Shown here one piece after another: positions 23,001 to 30,668 of a DNA stretch of 64,000 nt; the stretch's first letter is position 1; each line of letters opens with the position of its first letter. The notes below the pieces were generated by a model. The model was not told the origin of the DNA. It searched no databases and saw nothing but the letters and a program-made list of their open reading frames with translations. Source of the DNA: Eutypella sp. D-1 (Eukaryota; Ascomycota; Sordariomycetes; Xylariales; Diatrypaceae); assembly GCA_023313575.1 (NCBI GenBank), contig JAJTTP010000023.1, forward strand, positions 1-64,000, given 5' to 3'. A program made the translations under genes and the position numbers.

Positions 23001-25703
23001 AAGTTCGACGACATCACCTACTTCACGGAGGCAGAACTACGCAGGATTCATACGCGCTTTGGACACCCATCTGTCAGCAAATTACACGAACTATTGGACA
23101 AGGCAGGGCACGATGTCGATGTCAACGCACTCAAGGAAATCAACAAGTTCTGCCACCATTGTCAGATCAAGGGTAAGGCCCCTCAGAGGTTCAGATTCAG
23201 CCTGAAGGACCCTGAAATCGACTTCAACTTTGAGGTAATCGTTGATGTGATGTATTTGGACGGGAAACCAGTTCTTCATGTCGTCGACGCAGCCACAGGT
23301 TTCCAAGCAGCACGGTTCATGAGGAATATGTCCGCCAAGGAGACATGGGATGTACTCAAGGAGTGCTGGATCGACACGTACCTAGGACCCCCGGACATCA
23401 TCACTCACGACGCTGGTACAAACTTCGACAGTACTGAGTTCCGCAATGAGGCACGTCTAGTTGGCGTAACCTGCCACCAAGTGCCGGTAGAAGCTCACTG
23501 GTCCATCGGCAAGGTAGAAGGGTACCATGGTCCCATACGCAGAGCCTATGAAATCATCACAGAAGAACTCGGAGGCACTGGACCAAGATCACTGCGCCTA
23601 CAAATGGCAGTGAAGGCAGTCAACGACACAGCCAACCCCGACGGACTTGTCCCTACCCTCTTGGTCTTTGGAGCTTACCCTCGTATCAATATGGATTCAC
23701 CCCCTACCCCCACACAGACCCAGAGAGCCCAGGCTGTGCAAAAAGCCATGACAGAAGTCAAGAAGATCAAGGCACAGAGATCGGTCCAAGACGCGTTGAA
23801 CACCAGGAACGGCCCAAATACGCAGAAGACCCTGCCAGGGTCTCTCCCACTAGGCAGCGAGGTGCTCGTGTACAGGGAAAAGGGTGGCTGGAAAGGACCA
23901 TTCAAGGTCATTGCGGTCACCGACAAAGACGTGACGGTGGACTCGAAGGCAACAGGAGGCACAGCAACCTTCCGAAGCTCACACGTCAAACCCTACACCC
24001 AGCCAAAAGAAGCCCCTACCCAGGAAGAACCAGAAATCATCACCGTCAAAGAGGTCGAGACGATGCGAATGAATTTCCAATACGTCAGTACCAAGGAGAA
24101 AAACGACAGGACACTTGCTCTTAAGCTGAGGGCAGATGGCAAGATTGTGACGCCCGGCAAGCCATTCGAGGCTTCTGACCTCAAAGAACTGAACGCCCTA
24201 TTCGAGGAAGGTATACTTCGACCCGAGATGTACGACGCCGCCAAGCACCGAGGTATGACGATATTCAAGTCAAGAATGGTCCGCGAGATAAAAGGCAAAA
24301 ACACCCCATCGCCGTATGAGAAATCACGGCTAGTCGTCCAAGGCTACGGAGATCCAGACAAGACTTCCATCATGACCTACGCGCCCACCATCCAACGAGC
24401 CAGCCAACGTCTCATCCTGGCGATAGCCCCCACTCTGCGGCTCAGAGGGATGAGGATCATGATACGAGACATCACCATGGCCTACACCCAGTCCAAAACG
24501 CCAATGCAACGGACCATCTTTGTACGACTGCCCACTGAATTAAAAGAAAAATACCCCGAGGGGACGCTGTTGCGTGTCGTCAAACCGTTGTATGGACTCG
24601 CGGAGTCAGGCACCTACTGGTTTGAGACCTATTCACAGCACCATCAGCGAGAATTGCACATGAATCCTTCAGCGTTTGACCCTTGTCTATTGATATCGGA
24701 CTCAGGACCGTTCGGGATCACAGGACTCCAGACAGACGATACCCTCAACGTCGGCACTACGGAGTTCATGGCCCTGGAAGACAAAGCACTCGTCGAAGCA
24801 GGGATCAAGGCACGCCCCCAGAAGATACTGGAAAACGGATCAACCGAAGACTTCAACGGCTCACGAATCATCATCCGCAAACACGAGGTGTCTGCCATAC
24901 AAAAAGGACAGGCTGAAAAGCTGGAACTCCTAGACCCAAAGGCACCTCCCCAGGAACTGATGAAGAAGTACGTCGAACAGCGAGCACGGGGAGCTTACAT
25001 CTCCTCCATCTGCCAGCCAGAGGCTGCATTTGACTACTCCACGGCAGCGCAACATACCGAACCCGGCCCCAAAGAAGCCAAGGTACTGAACACCAGAATC
25101 CAATGGCAGAAGGACAACAAAGACCGCGGGCTCACATATGTCGAGCTGAAACCCGAGGAATTGAAACTGTATGTCTTCGTCGATGGTTCATTCGCCAACA
25201 ACAAGGACATGAGTTCGCAAATCGGCTACATCATCGTCTTGGGCAACGAGGAACCAGGACACGACAATGAGCTCAACGTCAGGGGCAACATCATCCATTG
25301 GTCATCCACCAAGTGCAAACGCGTCACCCGCAGCGTTCTGGCCAGCGAGATATATGGTATGGTCCAGGGGTTTGATGTGGGCTATGTCATCCACCACACG
25401 CTGAACACCATCCTGACCCGACTGACACTCCCCCGCGCCCCATTGGTCCTGTGTACTGACTCCTTCTCTCTATACCAATGCCTAGTACAAATGGGCAGTA
25501 CTAATGAGAAGAGATTGATGATCGATCTGATGGCGCTGCGACAGTCGTACGAGAACAGGGAGATTGACGATATCCGATGGATCCATGGTGCCTGCAACCC
25601 TGCCGATGCCATGACGAAGGCCACCCCCAATGAGGCTATGAGGACACTTGTCGAAGACAACCAGATTGCCCTGAAACTGGAGGGGTGGGTGAAACGGGAG
25701 TAA
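20052..25703 (+). CDS. Copia gag-pol polyprotein, 1883 aa
   Basis: The first ATG in the frame is at 20052 and the frame is open to TAA 25703. The order is: a Gag region with a long Pro-rich segment (about 20780-21420), capsid-like sequence, then a zinc-knuckle-like CWVCKKEGCWSTKH; an aspartic protease (MPDTGAARVS); the GAG-pre-integrase HHCC region (HTRFGHPS...CHHC); the integrase catalytic core with the Asp, THDAGTNFDS and KVEGYHG acidic residues; reverse transcriptase with RDITMAYTQSK and QTDDTLNVG; and RNase H with FVDGSFANN, SEIYGM and CTDSF. All enzyme domains look intact, so the element could be active. The knuckle is C-x2-C-x4-C-x4-H instead of C-x2-C-x4-H-x4-C. The usual Tyr before the Asp-Asp is replaced (Gln-Thr-Asp-Asp). 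Gag and Pol share one frame with no frameshift or stop between them. Confidence 0.95.
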   Translation: MTSNNPFQPISPYNTPLPPSSASSSESSSSPTMSDDQQQAETSRAAEKRPYTGAPWQTLTQREMEEARNTLLRLLNHLQGRTAPLVPLFDPTVVTWTEFDPAQATNPQKATWALLAIDDFEETDSRPGTSRTTEETFEQYQDHFQGFTRADFEAMPKALRSALRTALIQRGVYVGKHNANFAAALANLVTQPELPVWDSKELELAKSRWPGALAWRASIHNTEQGPVYPQTHKMSTHSNLRLGTPAGPPDESQQQPRTPAAQVMPESTTPAGPPPAAARQFLPDPSQPPLHFPAPQQTAPTNPAPEHQPQPTGRPQPEPQVPRSMPTVPTNPSPLGQTHSPPTGAQPPAGTRPTPTAQTPPAGIQPPLGNMGQPYQYPFPPGYPPYPGYPPPTAYYPGYPPWPTYNQWPPGQPYPTIERDDRTVPPPGIQTNPYAAGPGQFGRYQPSAPPPPPPPPPTAPNEGPGPGRTPGGYDSSFQMVPGPTPGPELSPGRTPMPVGNQQEQTYYAVPPVSVPNELCPSTIVGQFKKAWNKENNYTGEVYDILEDKFRFFLDVCYTSGIRQTQFHAVFSTILSGRAALYFLHNVPRHLTFAEMYLAMERHFNTEQNKIQYHHDWTSTTFFSIKAENAGKSDLEVLQIMLDKLSLCQRALGPDFRGEQQLITAVHRACRTVPQLQHALFEPATRFEDLASKLRASIGTYEVMKGAAQYMATEDDSDSSDDNNAFYTDRRYHRNDRGGKYHQKQKPDRQWKRKCWVCKKEGCWSTKHPERERREAKDRWKAKRVDRRANYSAFLAEYEGIEPTSEPEEEEDTAEHSDQSDNGQYLTAAYLSNQSFQHRINPSPLTTEDKVPDTIFILDRYTRSVFQGIMPDTGAARVSTAGKEQCLALMKEHPNQRLRMDKNRAGEANIRFGDGPLIESLGTVSVTTPFGQIDFHVMETDTPFLMSIKDMDRLGIYLNNVTNQLVGKNGVTANVTRKWGHPWFKFDDITYFTEAELRRIHTRFGHPSVSKLHELLDKAGHDVDVNALKEINKFCHHCQIKGKAPQRFRFSLKDPEIDFNFEVIVDVMYLDGKPVLHVVDAATGFQAARFMRNMSAKETWDVLKECWIDTYLGPPDIITHDAGTNFDSTEFRNEARLVGVTCHQVPVEAHWSIGKVEGYHGPIRRAYEIITEELGGTGPRSLRLQMAVKAVNDTANPDGLVPTLLVFGAYPRINMDSPPTPTQTQRAQAVQKAMTEVKKIKAQRSVQDALNTRNGPNTQKTLPGSLPLGSEVLVYREKGGWKGPFKVIAVTDKDVTVDSKATGGTATFRSSHVKPYTQPKEAPTQEEPEIITVKEVETMRMNFQYVSTKEKNDRTLALKLRADGKIVTPGKPFEASDLKELNALFEEGILRPEMYDAAKHRGMTIFKSRMVREIKGKNTPSPYEKSRLVVQGYGDPDKTSIMTYAPTIQRASQRLILAIAPTLRLRGMRIMIRDITMAYTQSKTPMQRTIFVRLPTELKEKYPEGTLLRVVKPLYGLAESGTYWFETYSQHHQRELHMNPSAFDPCLLISDSGPFGITGLQTDDTLNVGTTEFMALEDKALVEAGIKARPQKILENGSTEDFNGSRIIIRKHEVSAIQKGQAEKLELLDPKAPPQELMKKYVEQRARGAYISSICQPEAAFDYSTAAQHTEPGPKEAKVLNTRIQWQKDNKDRGLTYVELKPEELKLYVFVDGSFANNKDMSSQIGYIIVLGNEEPGHDNELNVRGNIIHWSSTKCKRVTRSVLASEIYGMVQGFDVGYVIHHTLNTILTRLTLPRAPLVLCTDSFSLYQCLVQMGSTNEKRLMIDLMALRQSYENREIDDIRWIHGACNPADAMTKATPNEAMRTLVEDNQIALKLEGWVKRE

Positions 25704-25804
25704 TATCACTGACGTTCATTACTTGACTATTCATTTGTTCATTCACTCATTCACCTTCCATAGCACTTCGTAACCAATGGGTTACGAAAAGAAAATAGAG
25801 TGAG

Positions 25805-26005
25805 TGTTGGTTGTTATTGGTCACGGGTATGGACCCACATACCAGTAGGAAGTACCTATGTACCTATCTCCCGTTTATATAAAGGATATGGGCTTCGCCC
25901 ATATCCCTCATAGATAGATCTTAGACCTTAGACCAGAATACAACACCAGTCTCACCACCTTTCATTCTGTTATATCTCCTTCCTTTACGTACGTACCTAC
26001 CAACA
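25805..26005 (+). repeat. 3' LTR of Copia element
   Basis: It matches the 5' LTR over all 201 bp by eye and is followed by the target duplication AATCT, which restores the FMO reading frame. Confidence 0.95.
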
Positions 26006-26074
26006 AATCTTGTCCCGGTCAACACCACTGTGAAGGGATAGCTTTGGGATCGAGGGGAGAGAAGAGCCATCCAT

Positions 26075-28013
26075 CTCTAGGGTCACGGTGGGAAGGAGAC
26101 CAAAGACCAATCTGCAATACAGCACACAGTGAATACTATGCCACTTGGAAATCCCATTGAAGTGTGAACAAGAGGGCTAGTGCTTTACTGGCAGGGTTCC
26201 GTCCTTCATATGAAAGAACAATGAGCAGCCATTAAAACCGGGCACGCACTGATGCAATTCACAGAATGCTACCTCATGCGACCGACCTCGGCACCTCTCA
26301 TTTTTGAGCAGCGTGATCAAACGACATCGGCGATTTCCTCCAAGGAAATGTCTCTGTACTCGTAGGGATCAGTGGGATGAGTATGATGTCGTAATTGATT
26401 TCCTATGCCCCACAACTATCCCCAACGATCTTGGTTCGGTAGGGATGTGATGATACCATACGGTCGATCTGATTGATTAGATTAGATTGATTAGATTAGA
26501 TTGATAAGACCATTCACGGCCCTTACCAGGGAATATCATCTGCCTTGGGAAGGAAGCCAGCCGATCATTTTGTATGTAAGCGGCAGCCGAAGAATGTTTT
26601 TAAGCAGAAGGTGGGAAATGAAACCCCTGCTCTGAAAATTTTATTCATATTCCCTGCCATTCCTGGGTGGTTAGACACTCCGAAATCGCTATAAACGTGG
26701 TCATCGCCCCTTAACTACTGGAATTGGCTAGTTCATGATCATAGGAGCATGGTAGACACAGCCGAATCATGCACGCCCCCTATAATATAACAGCCACCTA
26801 CGCACCGGTCGGATGCAGTCTTTTACTCAATGGCATTGGCTCGAATGGTTGTCCCAGGTCCCACATAAGATCCCCAAGCCCCTCCAGGGATATATTCCTA
26901 CCTCGCCCTGGCCTCCTTGGGGGGGGGGAGTGAAATGTGCCAAGTGCATATACGAGGTGTCGTTGTAACTATTTTCCTATAGTGCAGGCAAATAAAGAGT
27001 CCCTTTCCTAGCCTCAACCAAACATTGTCACCATTTTCGTATTATAGATATTAATTACATGGTATATTTCGTTCCAACTTCATTCCTGTCGAGGTACAAG
27101 CTTTACATGATATGACCAGGTTCGAAAGTAGCCACTCTTGGTGGCCATTTTCAAGCACTAATACGGGATTCATAGTTTCCACACCACGCGCTGCAGAACA
27201 GCTTTCCACTGAATTTCATCGTCAAGCAGCTCGCCCCTCTTGCTCCGCTCTTTTCATATGTTCAGCTTGGTGCTCGCTCCTAGGCACAGTGTTGTTCAAA
27301 CCGCTTCGGCTGTATGCATATCGGGCACAACTCCCTACCCGGTGCTCTCGTCGATGCCTGCCAAGACCACCCATCGTGTTGTCTTTGCACTTAAGGGCCC
27401 GTGAAAATTCGTTCCGTACTCGGCCACCTTGGTTGATATGGCATTCTAGTTTCTGGTGGGCCCACTGTCGGCATGCCAGGTAATCTCTTTTGCATGAGTG
27501 GAAAGCCTGATAATAGTCCCGAGGAAGGTATTCTTGGCCATGATATATGCCCAGTAGTCTGTCTTCCTCGTCGCCACCCCAAAGGCAAGGACCTAGATGA
27601 TATCGAAAGTCAGCCCAGTTGCACCCCTTGGGCATCTTCATGTCCCGGGCACCCTGGCCGCCATGTATTATTACCGCAGCGGATCCCGTTACTGGGCGCG
27701 CCTGGCGGTGATGTTTTTGGCACCTCGGTCCGCTGTCTTTCCGCGGGTCTGGAGAACGCGGACTGGCCAGCCGGAAGTGAGGCCCCAAAGGCCTAGAACT
27801 CTGTGGTTCATGGTGGCTCCCAGACTCATATGTTGAAGTCCAGTTTTAAGACTGAGATACGCCACATATATATAAGGGACCTCTTCATCTAGATAAATCT
27901 GTAAGTCAATCTACTTATATTATCCTCCATTTCAACAGGGTACTGCCAATCGGCAATTTCCTTCCAGTCTGATGTCTTATAGGCCTGTAGTTATTGTGAC
28001 AATATCCCAGATT
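26075..28013. other. Intergenic, no supported gene
   Basis: It contains the former FMO promoter and a GATTA-type microsatellite at about 26466-26505. At 27220-27840 several frames are open on both strands, including a 188-codon minus-strand frame with clustered Cys/Trp. None has a recognisable domain and the overlap argues against choosing one. A run of G lies near 26921-26930. Confidence 0.5.
26466..26505. repeat. GATTA/GATTGATTA microsatellite
   Basis: Imperfect tandem GATT/AGATT units form a simple repeat of about 40 bp, with no evident function. Confidence 0.85.
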
Positions 28014-29002
28014 TTAAGCACCATTTGCATCAAGCATGTAGTCATCATGAACAAACGGCTCCTCGCCTCTCTCCGTCCGCCACCGATTCGTCGCCTCCAT
28101 AAGACCCGGCAACCCATTAAACAACCACCCCCATTTCCTTAGGAACCCCTCTGACATCTCCCAGCCCGTGATATCCCAAGGCGGCGACCACGCAATCATG
28201 CCGCGTCGCTCGATCTCGTCGTCGGGAAAGCCCTCGTACAGCCCGCCGATGCAGTCGGCCCACAGCTCGTCCTCGTCGAAGGTGCCGGCGGCCAGGATAA
28301 GACGGTCTCGTCCCTCGGAACAAGGGAACATGTCGATCCAGTCGCCGTGTGGCACGGTTTGTTGGAGGGTGGTGGGCAGGAGTGTTGAAGGGAGTAGTCC
28401 AGGATTGCTGGGATAGGGGATGACGTGAACAACTTCCTCATCACAGTCGAGTGGTGTGACGAGGATGCCCGAGATGAATGTACGGTTGACGGCCAGGGCG
28501 CGGAGAGCGTTGAATTGGAGGAGTGTAATGAGGTGGTCTGGGCAGAGGGGAAAGACAAGGTCGAACTGCCTTGTTTGAGGTTTGTGTGGCAACAAGGGAT
28601 CTCTCGCATTGTGCTTGATACGGGACGCGGGGACGATGGAGACGCATTGTTGCTCAATGTCCCAGCATTCCACCAGCCCTTCTGATTTGATCAGTGTCCC
28701 TGTTGCGGCTTTCTTTGCCAAGGCTTTGCGTTTTCCTGCTGGACTGTGAGTTCCCATGATTAGTACCCGTTGGACGGAGGAACGGTGCCTTACGATATGC
28801 TCTTGTGTTGAGCCGAGTCTGTGCCCGTCTGCGTTCCGCGGCATCCTTGGTCCCAGTCCAGTCGTCTTCCCGGCTTATTGCCTATACGCGGTAAGTAAGT
28901 CATGTGTAATTGAGGGCGACCTGATACTACCTCGGCCAATTGCGGCATCGATGCAAGCTGGATGCACGGTGTTGAATCTGCAGTCTGATACATACTACCC
29001 AT
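28014..29002 (-). CDS. bZIP-type transcription factor with DUF3425 domain, 3 exons
   Basis: Exons 29002-28931, 28881-28794 and 28735-28014 give 293 aa. The basic region (DAAERRRAQTRLNTRAYRKRKA, about residues 34-55) is assembled across the second intron and matches the fungal bZIP pattern with the NxxAYRxRK core, although a regular leucine zipper is not obvious. From about residue 110 onward (CPDHLITLLQFNALRAL...DWIDMFP...GMIAWSPPWDITGWEMSEGFLRKWGWL) it fits the DUF3425 domain that accompanies such basic regions in ascomycetes. These are nuclear DNA-binding regulators, often of secondary metabolism or stress genes. It is transcribed divergently from a short-chain dehydrogenase across a 474 bp spacer that holds repeated 12-bp motifs and a TGACGTGA site. 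It may therefore control that neighbour and itself; this is inference. Confidence 0.85.
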
Positions 29003-29476
29003 GTTGTTAGAGGTGATGAGATTGATGATGAAAGATGCAAGTTTCATCGGGCCGGCCAGAGCGATATATGCAGTCTGCTCACAATGCTGACGCTGGGGAA
29101 CGGAGGAATCGAGATGCCTAATGAGGCGCAGACAGGGGTTCGTAAGATGGCCTAGCGTCATGCAGCCTGCTCACACATGGACCAGGGTCCAGGATCACGA
29201 GCTCCAGTTTCTCCACAGTTCATGCAGCTGGCTCACTCGCTGACTCGGAATTCCCATATTAGTCCATCTCTTCATGTGAAAGTGACGTGATTGGTCGAAG
29301 GGTTACGCAGCTTGTTCACGATATCTGATGTTCGGAATGGCATAATGCGAGTGTCAGACATTGTTCAAGGAAGTATAAAGAGCGCAACAACATCTTGATT
29401 TTAATGCAATGTTTCGTGCCATCAAACAAAGAACTCAATCCAAATATCACATCCTGACTCGTACACGGAGTTGAAG
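29003..29476. promoter_or_regulatory. Bidirectional promoter, bZIP/SDR, with four 12-bp motif copies
   Basis: Four copies of a CAGYYKGYTCAC-like motif lie in the same orientation at 29071-29082, 29163-29174, 29225-29236 and 29308-29319. A CRE-like TGACGTGA is at 29283-29290, overlapping a CCAAT box on the minus strand (ATTGG 29290-29294). GTATAAAG at about 29371 is a likely TATA box for the plus-strand gene. The copies were found by eye; their function is not shown. Confidence 0.55.
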
Positions 29477-30482
29477 ATGGCTTTCCATCCCGACACTCTC
29501 CCCGATCTCAAGGGCAAAGTGTTCATAGTCACAGGTGGAAATTCCGGCATGTAAGTCCCCCCCCTCAGCACGAAGCCCGAACCACTGATCTCACCAGAAC
29601 AGAGGCTACTACACCGTAGCCCACCTAGCCGAACACGGCGCTCACGTTTACATGTGCGCCCGATCCCCGGAAAAGGGCACAGAAGCCATTGCGAAGATCA
29701 AGAAGATGCACCCCTCAGCCAACATCGACCTCCTGGAAATGGACCTCATGGACCTCACTAGTGTCGTTGCGGCGGCTAAGCACATCCTCGCCTCCGAAAC
29801 GGCCCTGTACGGCCTGATCAACAACGCAGGCATCATGGCGACGCCCTTCGAATTGACCAAAGATGGTCACGAGGCGCAGTGGCAGACGAATTACCTCGCG
29901 CACTGGGTTTTGACGGAGCACTTGCTTCCTCTGATGCTGCGCACTGCCAAGACGCTTCCTCCTGGCAGCGTGCGCATCGTCAACCTCACTTCATCGGGCC
30001 ACTTGGGAGCACCTAAGGGCGGCATCAATTTCCAGGATCCATCGCTCAAGGAGAACAGCCCGTGGGTGCGGTACGGACAGAGCAAGCTCGCCAACATTCT
30101 GCACACTAAGACCCTACACAAGACGTACGGCCCTGGCTCTCTCAGTGCACGAAACGGGGAAGGCGAGATCTGGATTTCATCCGTGCATCCTGGTCTGGTT
30201 GAGACCAACATTGCCACGTCAGTGGGGGAGACTGGGTCGAGCATGATGAGTGTTTTCTCCGTCCTACGCATGTTTGGATTAGTATGGCCTGCCGATAAGG
30301 GGTCATGGACCAGTTTGTTCTGTGCGGCGAGTCGGAATATGAAGGCGGAGCAGAGCGGCACATATTTCGAAATATTCCGGCGGTTTGGCGAGCCGTGGTG
30401 GCAGAGCGGTGCAGCGAAGGATGGGAAGCTCGCCGAGAGGTTAGAGGAATGGACTAGAGGGGCGATGAGGAAGGAAGGGTAG
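29477..30482 (+). CDS. Short-chain dehydrogenase/reductase, 2 exons
   Basis: Exons 29477-29550 and 29603-30482 give 317 aa. The cofactor motif TGGNSGIG is joined across the intron. NNAGIM follows in the middle, then a VNLTSSG strand with the active-site Ser and YGQSKLAN with the catalytic Tyr-x-x-x-Lys. It is therefore a classical NAD(P)-dependent oxidoreductase with a Rossmann fold, of the retinol-dehydrogenase/WW-domain oxidoreductase-like size class common in fungi. It is soluble, with no signal peptide. The substrate is unknown. The divergent bZIP gene suggests local regulation. The gene looks complete and ordinary in length. Confidence 0.9.
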
Positions 30483-30668
30483 CTTCAGTGATGGGGCCAT
30501 AGTTTCGATATTTTACGATTCGATTCATAGATGTAATATTGTTTCATTCGATGTAAGACTACGATAAATGAGTGTCATGACATAACATACACACCTCGAA
30601 CCAACTAACGCCCTAAGCATCCGGACAGTGGGGGCTTTGCACTAAGCCTTACGGTGCTATGAATACAG

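Larger units (their letters stand above)
19718..26005 (+). mobile_element. Intact Ty1/Copia LTR retrotransposon, 6288 bp
   Basis: Two 201 bp LTRs (19718-19918 and 25805-26005) look identical base for base by eye, start TGTTGG and end CCAACA, and enclose one long gag-pol frame. A 5 bp target duplication AATCT flanks the element (19713-19717 and 26006-26010). The domain order (protease, integrase, reverse transcriptase, RNase H) defines the Copia superfamily. A purine-rich tract at 25785-25799 precedes the 3' LTR. Identical LTRs, an open frame and no RIP point to very recent insertion. It lies inside the FMO pseudogene, opposite in orientation. Confidence 0.95.
17505..26074 (-). pseudogene. Flavin-containing monooxygenase gene, broken by two transposons and deletions
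   Basis: Read on the minus strand, the gene starts near ATG 26074 with an N-terminal SnoaL/NTF2-like part (INVEEIVSTWLARLQ), is cut by the Copia element at 26010/19713, and continues at 19712 (TEHSFDDLSGIFIEDCWWRDI). A frameshifting deletion near 19463 removes the segment before RLANVDQHNWKAWIVF. A MITE then interrupts it at 19267-18651, just before the FAD-binding VGAGQAGLALGARL, which is itself split by an intron. After MNHP (about 18405) roughly 130 residues are missing and the frame changes. The FMO signature FKGQLYHSNKHQSG, the NADPH motif VIGAGTSAHDIAQDF, LATGYHRN and the C-terminal PGFWYMTGSF remain, ending at TGA 17507-17505. Two insertions and at least two deletions make it non-functional. 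The original enzyme would be a class-B FAD/NADPH hydroxylase of the small-molecule type. Confidence 0.85.

Noticed and set aside
27222..27788. 188-codon minus-strand open frame with many Trp, Cys and His
   Set aside because: Frames on the other strand are open over the same bases, no domain is recognisable, and no splice or promoter signals support it.
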